Shown in pieces: positions 1 to 7,664 of a DNA stretch of 32,794 nucleotides. The notes under the pieces are model-generated. The model was not told where the DNA came from, made no database searches, and worked only from the letters and a program-made list of their open reading frames with translations. Where the stretch lies: positions 1 through 32,794 of the forward strand of contig DIWN01000074.1 in the NCBI GenBank assembly GCA_002423495.1. The letters run 5' to 3'. This DNA is from Anaerolineaceae bacterium UBA6105. GTDB lineage: Bacteria; Chloroflexota; Anaerolineae; Anaerolineales; Anaerolineaceae. Both the position numbers and the translations under genes were made by a program. Every line of letters starts with the position of its first letter. Position 1 is the stretch's first letter.

Positions 1-413
1 GATTGGCGGTGGGTGTGGCTTTTGGCGCTGCAGCTGCAGGCATCGATGGGGCAACGGTCAACTCAGCAATTGCATTAGCACTCGGTATTGGGATCCAAAA
101 CTTCCCTGAAGGGATGGCAGTCTCCATGCCGCTGCGCAGTGAAAACGTCAGCCGCAAAAAGGCTTTTTTACTGGGGCAATACTCCGGGCTTGTGGAACCA
201 ATTGCGGCGGTTATCGGCGCGTGGGCGGTTTTGTCCATTCGAGGCCTGTTGCCGTATGCCCTGGCGTTTGCCGCAGGCGCTATGATCTACGTGGTTGCTG
301 AAGAATTGATCCCCGAAGCGAAACATTCGGCAGGCGACCACTCGGACGTGCCAACGATTGCGGTTATGCTGGGGTTTGCGGTCATGATGCTGTTGGACGT
401 TGCCTTGGGTTAG
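1..413 (+). CDS. ZIP family metal transporter, GufA type (3' part only)
   Basis: This is the C-terminal 136 residues of a polytopic inner-membrane divalent-metal (zinc/iron) transporter; the 5' end lies outside the window and the reading frame is open from base 3. The helix carrying GIGIQNFPEG is the metal-binding M4 signature of GufA-like ZIP proteins. It is followed by a helix with GLVEP and one with AEELIPEA, which supply the second set of acidic metal ligands, and then by a short hydrophilic stretch and a last hydrophobic helix. The family moves metal down its gradient through a binuclear site, but metal specificity cannot be read from this fragment. The stop codon overlaps the stop of the convergent methyltransferase gene by 4 bp, so there is no room for a separate terminator. 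Confidence 0.9.
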   Translation, partial: LAVGVAFGAAAAGIDGATVNSAIALALGIGIQNFPEGMAVSMPLRSENVSRKKAFLLGQYSGLVEPIAAVIGAWAVLSIRGLLPYALAFAAGAMIYVVAEELIPEAKHSAGDHSDVPTIAVMLGFAVMMLLDVALG

Positions 414-1147
414 AGCCCGGGTTTTTGCCAGACCTGGTACAAACCCAAATTGCCTTCCTTGCCGTCAGAAAAGAACTCTTCCTGGAGGATCAATCCCTGT
501 GATTCTCCCAACGCGCGTAATTCTGAGGGAGAGAAGTGGTGAACGTAGCGCAGTTTGGCCGGCTTGCCCGGGTCAGCACGCCAATCCATTAGTAAATCGG
601 TTTTCTCAAGCGATTCAACTGAGATTCCTGTCGGACTCCATGGAACCAGGTGCTTTTCGAGGCGTTGATTTCCAAGCACCTGCCAGCAGGAGAGGAAAAA
701 GCGTCCCCTTGGGCTGAGTTTGCTGCTGACTGAGGAAAACAATTGCCGGTGCAAGTCAGTTCCGGGCAGGTGGTGCAGCGTGGCGAAGGAGCAAATGGCA
801 TCTGCCTCGTCAACCAAATCCATCCAGCCAAAGTCTGCCAGCGAGCCTTGCCTGAAGGTGTAACAGCCTGAGGCGGCATCCTGTGTGGCAGCTGCGGCTT
901 GCTCGAGGAAATAGTCATTTTCATCAACACCAAAATAGCTGCCGCAAAAGCCTTCGCTTTTCAGTAGTTCTGCCAGGTTACCATTGCCGCAGCCCAAATC
1001 CAGCACCACTTCGGCTTGCAAAATTTGTGGAAGCAAGCGCTGCACGCCGGCTTGGACGCTGTGGCGCGTGGCAGCAAAGGACTGCGCATAGGTGGCGTAG
1101 AATTCCTGGTTTAACCGCAGGAGCTTTTCAACCATTTTCGGTTCCAT
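410..1147 (-). CDS. SAM-dependent methyltransferase, Trm9/ABH8-like
   Basis: A 245-residue class I methyltransferase. Motif I is VLDLGCGNGN (residues 48-57), the acidic ribose-binding position is in FGVDEND (72-78), and the post-motif region reads FATLHHLPG. The N-terminal stretch YATYAQSFAATRHS, then SSKLSPRGRFFLSCW followed by LVPW (about 140-170), and a late RYVHHFSPSEL resemble, from memory, the Trm9/ABH8 family. That family methylates carboxymethyl-uridine at tRNA wobble position 34. The gene is divergent from elp3, whose product makes cm5U34, which supports that reading by inference. A generic small-molecule methyltransferase is the alternative. The first ATG (1147) sits on the predicted transcription start and has no Shine-Dalgarno; an internal ATG at 1135 is a possible second start. 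Confidence 0.8.
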   Translation of the reverse strand: MEPKMVEKLLRLNQEFYATYAQSFAATRHSVQAGVQRLLPQILQAEVVLDLGCGNGNLAELLKSEGFCGSYFGVDENDYFLEQAAAATQDAASGCYTFRQGSLADFGWMDLVDEADAICSFATLHHLPGTDLHRQLFSSVSSKLSPRGRFFLSCWQVLGNQRLEKHLVPWSPTGISVESLEKTDLLMDWRADPGKPAKLRYVHHFSPSELRALGESQGLILQEEFFSDGKEGNLGLYQVWQKPGL

Positions 1148-1153
1148 GTGCTG

Positions 1154-1159
1154 ATTTTA
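1154..1159 (-). promoter_or_regulatory. Extended -10 box giving a probably leaderless mRNA
   Basis: On the minus strand TAAAAT is preceded by TG and one base, an extended -10. Its last base is 7 nt before the A of the ATG at 1147, so transcription should start on or next to the start codon. No convincing -35 hexamer is visible. Confidence 0.5.
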
Positions 1160-1264
1160 TCAGTAACTGTCGCAATCTTGGACGGCTGGTGACTGCCGAA
1201 ATCCTGTCCAGTGCAAAAGGTAAGAAGCCTGACACACGATGGGGCGGGCACCACAACCCTGAGG

Positions 1265-1270
1265 TAGAAT
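1265..1270 (+). promoter_or_regulatory. Possible -10 box of elp3
   Basis: TAGAAT ends 8 nt before the elp3 ATG, predicting a start at about 1277 and a leader of about 2 nt. An AGGA at 1271-1274 could instead act as a Shine-Dalgarno if transcription begins further upstream. No -35 box is obvious. Confidence 0.35.
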
Positions 1271-1278
1271 AGGAATCC

Positions 1279-2907
1279 ATGACAACATCTACCGAACGTG
1301 AACGGTGGCAGAAGAAGCGCCAACATACTCCCCAGGAGCTCGATCTTGCTCTCAAGGTGCTTGAAGCCGTGCGGGCTGGGGCTGAGGTGCATCAGGCTTT
1401 GCGGGCGAATCCGCTGCCCGGAGGCAGGGGGTTCCTCGCCAAACACGCCCTGGTTGCGTCCTACCGGCGCATGGTGGAAGCGGGTGAGGGGGAAGAAGAC
1501 CCTGTCTTGCTGGCAAAAATTCGAATGAAACCAATCCGCACGCTCTCTGGGGTAACCACCATCACCATCCTTACCAAGCCCTATCCCTGCCCGGGGGAGT
1601 GCATTTTTTGTCCCAACGAAGCAGGGTTGCCCCAATCGTACCTTTCAGACGAACCAGGCGCGCGCCGTGGTGTCGAGAACCACTTTGACCCCTACCTGCA
1701 GGTCATCTCAAGGCTTAAGGCGCTGCACGAGGTTGGTCACCCGACCGACAAGATCGAGCTATTGATTCTGGGAGGTTCCTGGTCTGCGTATCCTTCAGAT
1801 TACCGCGAATGGTTCATCAGGCGCTGTTTTGAGGCGCTCAACGACGAGAATCCGCTGGACGATAAGGGCGCAGTTTCCCTGGCGGAGGTGCAGGCACGCA
1901 ATGTGAATGGAGTCCACCGCAATGTTGGACTGGTGGTTGAGACCCGACCTGACCTGATCACACTGGATGGCTTGCTCGAATTTCGCCGGCAGGGCGTAAC
2001 AAAGATCCAAATTGGCGTTCAGAGCATGGATGACAGGATCCTGCTGCTAAACCGGCGTGGTCATACTGCAGCGGAAACCGAAGAGGCGGTCGCCCTGGTG
2101 CGTGCGGCAGGTTACAAAGTCTTGCTGCACTGGATGCCAAATTTGCTCGGCGCCACCCCTGAGAGCGATCGCGAAGACTTCAAACGCTTGTGGCGGGAGG
2201 GGGGATTGCAGCCAGACGAACTCAAAATTTATCCCTGCCAGCTGCTCGAATCCGCAGAACTTTACCGCTATTGGCAAGCGGGCGAGTATCAGCCTTATTC
2301 AGAGGAGACTTTAATCTCTTTGATTGCAGATGTAAAAATGGACGTGCCCCGTTTCTGCCGCATTAACCGGGTCATTCGGGATATTCCTTCGACCCTGGTT
2401 GTGGAAGGCAATCGCAACACCAGCCTGAGGCAGGACGTGGCTCTGTTTCTGCAAAAACGTGGACAGCAGTGCCAATGTATCCGCTGCCGCGAGATCAGAT
2501 ATGGCAAGGTCGATCTGGAGTCTCTTATCCTGACAGACCAGGTTTACCTGGCAGGTCAGGCGGAAGAGCACTTCCTGTCCTTTAATACCCCGGAAGATAA
2601 AATCGTCGGCTTTTTGCGGCTCTCCCTGCCCCTGGTTGAAAACACGCCGGCCATCCCTGACCTTCACCAGGCAGCCATCATCCGTGAGGTGCACGTGTAC
2701 GGGCAATCGCTTGAGGTTGGTTCCGAGCAGGCGGGCGCCGCGCAGCACATCGGTTTGGGCAGCCAGCTGCTGCTTGAGGCTGAACGGATTGCCAGGGAAC
2801 GCGACTATAAGGGTCTGGCGGTCATTTCCGCGGTTGGAACGCGCACTTATTACGCCGAAAGGGGCTTTGAGCTCGGCGAGCTTTACATGCGTAAATCCCT
2901 AGATTAG
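1279..2907 (+). CDS. elp3: Elp3-type tRNA uridine(34) acetyltransferase (radical SAM + GNAT)
   Basis: 542 residues, full length for single-subunit bacterial and archaeal Elp3. The protein uses a radical-SAM iron-sulfur centre together with acetyl-CoA to place a carboxymethyl precursor on C5 of wobble uridine in tRNA. The cluster cysteines are visible as CPGECIFC (C104, C108, C111), followed by the Elp3 signature PNEAGLPQSYLSDEPGARR, and LILGGSWSAYP. A central cysteine-bearing segment (CQCIRCREI) is present. The C-terminal GNAT domain contains HIGLGSQLLLEAERIA and AVISAVGTRTYYAERGF, the acetyl-CoA site. No Elp1/2/4/5/6 genes are seen, as expected for bacteria. The divergent neighbour is a Trm9-like methyltransferase. 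The gene ends at a strong terminator. Confidence 0.95.
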   Translation: MTTSTERERWQKKRQHTPQELDLALKVLEAVRAGAEVHQALRANPLPGGRGFLAKHALVASYRRMVEAGEGEEDPVLLAKIRMKPIRTLSGVTTITILTKPYPCPGECIFCPNEAGLPQSYLSDEPGARRGVENHFDPYLQVISRLKALHEVGHPTDKIELLILGGSWSAYPSDYREWFIRRCFEALNDENPLDDKGAVSLAEVQARNVNGVHRNVGLVVETRPDLITLDGLLEFRRQGVTKIQIGVQSMDDRILLLNRRGHTAAETEEAVALVRAAGYKVLLHWMPNLLGATPESDREDFKRLWREGGLQPDELKIYPCQLLESAELYRYWQAGEYQPYSEETLISLIADVKMDVPRFCRINRVIRDIPSTLVVEGNRNTSLRQDVALFLQKRGQQCQCIRCREIRYGKVDLESLILTDQVYLAGQAEEHFLSFNTPEDKIVGFLRLSLPLVENTPAIPDLHQAAIIREVHVYGQSLEVGSEQAGAAQHIGLGSQLLLEAERIARERDYKGLAVISAVGTRTYYAERGFELGELYMRKSLD

Positions 2908-2943
2908 AAAAAACCGCTGGCGCACTAAACACCAGCGGTTTTT
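2908..2943. terminator. Bidirectional rho-independent terminator between elp3 and the AIM24-like gene
   Basis: A stem with arms AACCGCTGG and CCAGCGGTT surrounds an 11-nt loop. It is flanked by an A-run on the left and a T-run on the right, so it can stop transcription from both converging genes. It begins directly after the elp3 stop codon. Confidence 0.9.
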
Positions 2944-2956
2944 GGTTAATCCGTGC

Positions 2957-3637
2957 CTAACCCTTGTTATGGGGGATGTATGGCAGGAGTTTTGCCGCAA
3001 AGTTGGCAGCGTTTACTGACTGCAGCCAGACCTTTCCGGGACCCTGAACGGAACTGAGAAATAATCCCTCACCACCAAAGAAAATATTGGTAAATCCTTT
3101 GACTGTTTCGACGTCATAGAAAACACGGGATTCAAACAGAGCAATATTGCCGGTGTCGACCTTGAGGCGCTCACCGGGAGCAAGATTTTTCTCCACAACG
3201 GTTCCATCAAGCTCAAGGAAGACGATGCCGCGCCCGCTCAGCCGCTGCATAATAAAGCCTTCGCCGCCAAAAATCCCAGCTTTGAGCTTGGTAACGTAAG
3301 TGGAGAGCTCAACGCCCGGGGTCGCGCATAAAAAGGCGGATTTTTGGGCAATATACTCCATGCTGCCATCCAGCTCCAGCGCGATGATGGCTCCGGGGAA
3401 TGAAGAAGCGAGGGTCATCTCTGCGCCGCTGGCGAGGGCGGTGTAGGTGGCCAAAAACAGGGACTCGCCGGACATCATTCGTCCGAGCCCTTTCATCAGA
3501 CCACCGCGAACGTTGGTTTCCATCCTGAAATTGTCGGTCATCCAGGTCATGCCACCTGACTGTGTGTAGATGGCTTCGTTGGCTTCGAACTGCAAGCTGA
3601 CTGCGGGTAATTTGTCACCAAAAACCTTGTATTTCAT
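2957..3637 (-). CDS. AIM24/TIGR00266 family protein
   Basis: 226 residues from the start chosen here: ATG at 3637 has AAAGGA about 6 nt upstream, and the encoded MKYKVFGDKLPAVSLQF is the usual family N terminus. A longer upstream reading to 3679 lacks such a site. The protein is a glycine-rich beta structure: SGGMTWMTDNFRMET, GLGRMMSGESLFLATYTA, FGGEGFIMQRLSGRG and FGGEGLFLSSVQGPGKVWLQS are the family's repeated turns. No signal peptide or membrane segment is visible. The biochemical role of bacterial members is not established; the family name comes from a yeast mitochondrial protein. Its promoter region holds two inverted repeats. Confidence 0.9.
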   Translation of the reverse strand: MKYKVFGDKLPAVSLQFEANEAIYTQSGGMTWMTDNFRMETNVRGGLMKGLGRMMSGESLFLATYTALASGAEMTLASSFPGAIIALELDGSMEYIAQKSAFLCATPGVELSTYVTKLKAGIFGGEGFIMQRLSGRGIVFLELDGTVVEKNLAPGERLKVDTGNIALFESRVFYDVETVKGFTNIFFGGEGLFLSSVQGPGKVWLQSVNAANFAAKLLPYIPHNKG

Positions 3638-3680
3638 AATAGTCCTTTCACTATTACAGGAATTGTAATATCTTAACAAT
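3638..3680 (-). promoter_or_regulatory. Nested inverted repeats in the leader of the AIM24-like gene
   Basis: AATAGT (3638-3643) and ACTATT (3650-3655) pair around the ribosome-binding site. ATTACA (3653-3658) and TGTAAT (3664-3669) pair around 5 nt. ATTGT and ACAAT also flank 3662-3680. A possible minus-strand -10, TACAAT, is the complement of 3662-3667. These could be an operator or a leader hairpin, but the DNA is AT-rich and chance symmetry is possible. Confidence 0.35.
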
Positions 3681-3736
3681 AATTAGAAAAGAATGCGCTT
3701 GTGTGGTGCACATATTAAAACTGATTTTCGCCTATA

Positions 3737-4261
3737 CTAATTGTCGCCAGCGGGTGTGTCTGCTGCAGGCAGGGGACCGGTGTCGTCTTCTTTAACCGGG
3801 TGGGGGGCGTATGGAATGGCATAACGCTGCTCGATGCGGGTGAGCATGTCCACACGGCGTTGGTGGCGCTCGCCCTCGTAGGAGGCATTCAGCCAGCCTT
3901 CGGTGATCAGGGTTGCCAAACCGCTAGCCACGACTCTGGCTCCCATGCAAAGCACATTACTGTTGTTGTGCCGCTTTGCGAGGATGGCGGAATAGGGTTC
4001 GCTGCAAGCTGCTGCCCGAATGTTGGGGATCTTGTTGGCAGCCATTGACATACCAATTCCGGTGCCGCAGATCAGGATGCCGCGGTCGAACTCAGAAGAG
4101 ATGATTGCTTTACAGACAATCTCAGCGATGCGAGGGTAGTCGCAACTTTCCTGCGTATGGGTGCCGAAATCTTCATAAGGGATCATGCGGCTATCAAGAT
4201 AAGCCTTGATGGTTTCTTTTAGCGCTAAACCTGCATGATCAGAACCAATTGCGATTTTCAT
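3737..4261 (-). CDS. rpiB: Ribose-5-phosphate isomerase B (RpiB/LacAB family)
   Basis: 174 residues, interconverting ribose 5-phosphate and ribulose 5-phosphate in the pentose phosphate pathway. The N terminus MKIAIGSDHAGLALK, the catalytic-cysteine loop ILICGTGIGMS (C65), the phosphate-binding CSEPYSA and KRHNNSN (H98), and YEGERHQRRV all match the family. The start at 4261 has GAGGT 4 nt upstream, which decides it over the longer upstream reading. The last 25 or so residues are a proline- and acid-rich tail beyond the usual family end. PRPP synthetase, which uses ribose 5-phosphate, is encoded elsewhere in the window but not in the same operon. Confidence 0.95.
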   Translation of the reverse strand: MKIAIGSDHAGLALKETIKAYLDSRMIPYEDFGTHTQESCDYPRIAEIVCKAIISSEFDRGILICGTGIGMSMAANKIPNIRAAACSEPYSAILAKRHNNSNVLCMGARVVASGLATLITEGWLNASYEGERHQRRVDMLTRIEQRYAIPYAPHPVKEDDTGPLPAADTPAGDN

Positions 4262-4289
4262 AGTTACCTCACTTGGATGAATTGTTATC

Positions 4290-4295
4290 ATTATA
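4290..4295 (-). promoter_or_regulatory. -10 box of rpiB
   Basis: A perfect TATAAT on the minus strand predicts a start near 4283 and a leader of about 20 nt containing the GAGGT ribosome-binding site. A TTGTAA lies 19 bp upstream and is a weak -35 candidate. Confidence 0.55.
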
Positions 4296-4365
4296 CCGAA
4301 CTCCCTGTGTTTCATTACAAACAGCGAGAATTTGCACAGCTTTTCAGTTGTAGAGTGTGTCCAGC

Positions 4366-4417
4366 TTGACATTCCAGCCCTTTGCTGTTCCAATTAAACC
4401 GACTGGTCGGTTTAATT
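4366..4417 (+). promoter_or_regulatory. tetR promoter with overlapping palindromic operator
   Basis: TTGACA (4366-4371) is 17 bp from TCCAAT (4389-4394), a plausible sigma-70-type promoter starting near 4401. A palindrome with 12-bp perfect arms, AATTAAACCGAC and GTCGGTTTAATT, separated by TG, spans 4392-4417. It covers the end of the -10 and the transcription start, the classical place for a TetR-family autorepressor. The core ACCGACTGGTCGGT matches the look of many TetR operators. Confidence 0.85.
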
Positions 4418-4434
4418 TTCTTAGAAGGAGTCTC

Positions 4435-5031
4435 ATGCAAAACAAGCTTTCATCCCACGACAAACTACTGGAGTCTGCAGCAACACTTTTCCTGGAAAGG
4501 GGCTACGAAGCCACATCCGTAAATGATATCTGCAAACATGCAGAAGTGAGCAAGGGATCCTTTTATCACTATTTTGAGACTAAGCAGGTGCTGTTTATGA
4601 CCCTGATGGAAAACTGGTCCAACAAGGTGATGCAATCCGTTTTAAGTCAACCCATCTCGGATGATAGCGTGGCCAAAGAGATTTTGATTGAAATGCCACA
4701 TCACTTCAACGAAGCTTTTGCAGTGATTCCGAAAGGCTTTTCGATTTTGGTTGATTTTTGGCGACAGGCGATGAGCGATCCGGCAATCTGGAAGATGGCA
4801 GTAGATCCTTATCGATACTTTACGGGTTTCTTCATCCGAATTATCCAGACTGGCAAACTTGACGGCTCGATCCGCCAGGATGTCGAGAGTGAGGTTCTGG
4901 CAAGACTGCTTGTTGCGGTTGCCATGGGCTATCTGTTGGAGGCGGCTTTTGACCAGGAAAAAGCTGACTGGTCTGCTATCACTTCGGAAGGACTGAAACT
5001 CCTCCTTGAAGGCATTGGAGGTGCAAAATGA
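4435..5031 (+). CDS. TetR family transcriptional regulator
   Basis: 198 residues from ATG 4435, which has AAGGAG 4 nt upstream; a longer reading to 4357 would run through the operator and is rejected. Residues 8-55 form the TetR DNA-binding domain (DKLLESAATLFLERGY, then TSVNDICKHAEVSKGSFYHYF). The rest is a helical ligand-binding and dimer domain with no recognisable effector signature. The perfect palindrome in front suggests negative autoregulation. The stop codon overlaps the start of the SDR gene as ATGA, so the two proteins are made from one mRNA, and the regulator probably senses a compound related to the SDR's substrate. Confidence 0.95.
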   Translation: MQNKLSSHDKLLESAATLFLERGYEATSVNDICKHAEVSKGSFYHYFETKQVLFMTLMENWSNKVMQSVLSQPISDDSVAKEILIEMPHHFNEAFAVIPKGFSILVDFWRQAMSDPAIWKMAVDPYRYFTGFFIRIIQTGKLDGSIRQDVESEVLARLLVAVAMGYLLEAAFDQEKADWSAITSEGLKLLLEGIGGAK

Positions 5032-6038
5032 TTTTGGTTACTGGTGGGGCAGGGCATCTCGGGAACGTGTTAGTGCGGACCCTGCTTGAAAAAGGCGAGA
5101 AAGTACGCGTGCTTGTGTTGCCTGGTGAGGATGTTTCTTCACTGGAAGGCCTCGATTTTGAAACGGTGGAGGGTAATATTCTTGACCCAGTGCAACTGCG
5201 CAAGGCAATGGAAGGCGTGGACCTTGTTTATCACATGGCAGCTCTTGTGGCAATTACTTCTGACAAATATGAACTGATGTACAGAGTCAACGTGGAGGGA
5301 ACACGCAACGTCATCGAGGCTTGCCGCGAGATGGGTGTCAGGCGGTTAGTCTATACCAGTTCTATTCATGCGCTGGGTCGTGCGGAAGACGGCATAACCA
5401 TGGATGAGACGATTGAATTTGATCAGACTAATCCTTCGGGTGCCTATGACCGGACAAAAGCCATCGCTTCGGCACTCGTCCAGGAAGCCGCGAAAAGCGG
5501 ATTGGACGCGGTGATCGTTTTGCCGACAGGCGTGATAGGTCCCAGTGATTTCCGCCGCTCTGAGATGGGTGAGATGCTTTTGGTGTGGATGCAGGAGACA
5601 CCTTCGATTTCTACCGATGGTGCTTATGATTTTGTGGATGTGCGGGACGTGGCGGAAGGGCATATCCTTGCTGCTTCGTTGGGGCGAAGTGGGGAGGCTT
5701 ACCTGCTTTCGGGCACGCAAGTGACAGTCAGTGACTATCGCCAATTGGTTCAGGAAGCAGCTGGCATCCGTTCGCATGAAATCAAGATCCCGGGTTGGTT
5801 CGTAAAATTTATCGCTCCGTTGGCTGAGTTCTTTTACAAGATCACCCGCACGCGTCCCCGGATCACCAGGTACGCTATTGAGACGCTTCTAAGCAATTCT
5901 CGCGTGACATGTATCAAGGCAGAAAAAGAGTTAGGTTACCGGCGTCGCCCGCTTCGCGAGACGGTGGCAGATACGGTCCAATGGTGGCGTGAGAATCGGA
6001 AGCGCATCAAACCTTCTTTGCGTAAAAGTTCGCTTTAG
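5028..6038 (+). CDS. NAD(P)-dependent epimerase/dehydratase (extended SDR)
   Basis: 336 residues. The Rossmann glycine motif TGGAGHLG (residues 5-12), the adenine-pocket VEGN after strand 3, YHMAALVA, the catalytic serine in VYTSS (S111/S112) and YDRTK (Y140, K144) define an active extended short-chain dehydrogenase/reductase. The FVDVRDVAEGHILA segment is typical of the dihydroflavonol-4-reductase-like and hopanoid-associated HpnA-like group. The substrate cannot be named from sequence. A hydrophobic stretch WFVKFIAPLAEFFYKI near residue 255 may form a substrate lid or a membrane contact. It is translationally coupled to the preceding TetR regulator (4-bp overlap). Confidence 0.92.
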   Translation: MILVTGGAGHLGNVLVRTLLEKGEKVRVLVLPGEDVSSLEGLDFETVEGNILDPVQLRKAMEGVDLVYHMAALVAITSDKYELMYRVNVEGTRNVIEACREMGVRRLVYTSSIHALGRAEDGITMDETIEFDQTNPSGAYDRTKAIASALVQEAAKSGLDAVIVLPTGVIGPSDFRRSEMGEMLLVWMQETPSISTDGAYDFVDVRDVAEGHILAASLGRSGEAYLLSGTQVTVSDYRQLVQEAAGIRSHEIKIPGWFVKFIAPLAEFFYKITRTRPRITRYAIETLLSNSRVTCIKAEKELGYRRRPLRETVADTVQWWRENRKRIKPSLRKSSL

Positions 6039-6056
6039 AAAATTTTCGGAAAGTTT

Positions 6057-6830
6057 TCAGGCTTTGTAAGCGATGAGCACCATATCACTGCTGGAGTCAG
6101 CCGCATAAGACTCGGCTGCGAGATTGCCGTAAAGTTGGATATCTCTAAACCCGAGCGCGCCAAGTTCTGCTTTTAACTGCTCTGAATAAATTGGCAAAAG
6201 ATGGGTGGAGGTGAGTTGTGTTTGCCAGGGGGAGTTGGCTTTTCTCTGCAGTGAGAGGATATTGAATTGGATCTTGCCGTCGGATTCAAAATCGTAAAAA
6301 CGCAGGAAAAGCCATTCTGTTGAGCCGTCATTGACGGTTTGCGGTTCCATCCAGCGTTTCTTTTCTCCCATCACCAGGTCAAAATTACGCATTTGAAGCA
6401 GAAGCATTCCCCCTGATCGGAGCAAATCCTTGAAATCCCGCAAAGTCTTTTTCAGGTCCTCGTTGGAATCCACATGGGGCAGGGAATTACCCAGGCACAA
6501 GACCGCATCGAACTCACCTTGTTGTCTGAAGGTTTCGCTGATGTTTCCAAAGCCGGCTGTTCGGAAGGTTACCTGTTTGGCTGCTGCTTTGGCATTCGCG
6601 TCCGCCACGCTGACCATTTCTGGAAAAAGATCCGAACCGGACACTTGAAATCCAAGATTTGCCAGGGCAATCGCGTGATGCCCAGTGCCGCAAGCGGTAT
6701 CCATCACCCGGATTTGAGAGGGGTCATCCCCCAGGGTACGCAATTGCTGTTCCAAAAAAGGGAGTTCATAAGCCAGGCGGTTATCCCAGTTGACGAAATA
6801 GTCATAGATCGAAGAGAGTTTGTCGTACAT
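6057..6830 (-). CDS. Class I SAM-dependent methyltransferase
   Basis: 257 residues. The N terminus MYDKLSSIYDYFVNWDNRLAYELPF and motif I VMDTACGTGHHAIALA, then GSDLFPEMV, LCLGNSLPHV and SGGMLLLQMRNFD resemble the glycine/sarcosine N-methyltransferase-like group of small-molecule methyltransferases. The substrate is unknown. The ATG has AGGAG 7 nt upstream and lies one base after the mutM stop codon, so it is the last gene of the minus-strand run and is probably translationally coupled to mutM. The functional link with base-excision repair, if any, is not apparent. The convergent SDR gene ends 18 bp away. Confidence 0.88.
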   Translation of the reverse strand: MYDKLSSIYDYFVNWDNRLAYELPFLEQQLRTLGDDPSQIRVMDTACGTGHHAIALANLGFQVSGSDLFPEMVSVADANAKAAAKQVTFRTAGFGNISETFRQQGEFDAVLCLGNSLPHVDSNEDLKKTLRDFKDLLRSGGMLLLQMRNFDLVMGEKKRWMEPQTVNDGSTEWLFLRFYDFESDGKIQFNILSLQRKANSPWQTQLTSTHLLPIYSEQLKAELGALGFRDIQLYGNLAAESYAADSSSDMVLIAYKA

Positions 6831-6831
6831 A

Positions 6832-7659
6832 CTACTCTCCTGTTAGGGGTTGGCAGTTCGGGCAAAAATGGGTGCCTCTTTGCCCAACAGTGGTCTTATT
6901 GATCGGCTGACCGCAGCGGGGGCAAGGGTTTCCGGTTTGTTGATAGACCTGAAAATTGTTCTGAAAGGATCCTCCCCGGTATACCCAGTCGATACTGGCG
7001 CCGTTGGCTTCAATTCCACGTGCCAGGGTGGATCTTATGGCTTCCAGGAGTTTGGCAGCATCCTCCTGGTCGAGCGTTTCACTGGATCGGAGGGGGTGGA
7101 TTCCTGCACTGAAGAGTGCTTCATCGGTGTAGATGTTTCCTAATCCAGCGATGAAGTGTTGATCAAGCAAAAGAGGCTTAATTGCGCGCTTTCTTTGCTG
7201 CAGTATTTCATGGAATCTCTTCGGTGTCAGTTCGGGATCATCCGGTTCCAGTCCCAAAGCAGCAAATAAACTGTTCGTATCGTTCAAAAGCCAAACTCTG
7301 CCAAATTTCCGTGTGTCATTGAACCCAAGACGCCACCCGGATTGGAAATCCAGCGCCATGCGGTCGTGCTTTGCCAGAGGTGACTCGGACGGTTCCACCC
7401 TCAGATCACCGCTCATGCGCAGGTGGAATACCAATATCGATTCGGAGAGGGTTATGGTCAGGAATTTGGCTCTTCGTCCGATTTCGACCACCTTCTGCCC
7501 GGGCAGCAGTCCCTGGAAGGTGTCCGCATCCGGTTCCGCCAATGTACGCGACCAAAGCAGGCGCGCTTTTTGGATGGTCTGTCCAATCAAAGAAGGGGCA
7601 CTGTTGGTACCCCTTCTTAAGTTTCTTGCGATGGTCTCGACTTCAGGAAGTTCAGGCAC
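6832..7659 (-). CDS. mutM: Formamidopyrimidine-DNA glycosylase (Fpg/MutM)
   Basis: 275 residues, a normal length. It excises oxidised purines such as 8-oxoguanine and cleaves the abasic site. The start codon is GTG; the mature catalytic N terminus PELPEVE follows it, with the Schiff-base proline and the glutamate E3. GRRAKFL carries the conserved lysine, and HLRMSGDLR, NDTRKFGRV and LLLDQHFIAGLGNIYTDEALF are family motifs. The C-terminal zinc finger is intact (CPRCG then CPNC), including the GQRGTHFC substrate-contact strand. It sits 5 bp after prs and one base before the methyltransferase. The ribosome-binding site is weak, so coupling to prs translation is likely. Confidence 0.97.
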   Translation of the reverse strand: MPELPEVETIARNLRRGTNSAPSLIGQTIQKARLLWSRTLAEPDADTFQGLLPGQKVVEIGRRAKFLTITLSESILVFHLRMSGDLRVEPSESPLAKHDRMALDFQSGWRLGFNDTRKFGRVWLLNDTNSLFAALGLEPDDPELTPKRFHEILQQRKRAIKPLLLDQHFIAGLGNIYTDEALFSAGIHPLRSSETLDQEDAAKLLEAIRSTLARGIEANGASIDWVYRGGSFQNNFQVYQQTGNPCPRCGQPINKTTVGQRGTHFCPNCQPLTGE

Positions 7660-7664
7660 TTCGC

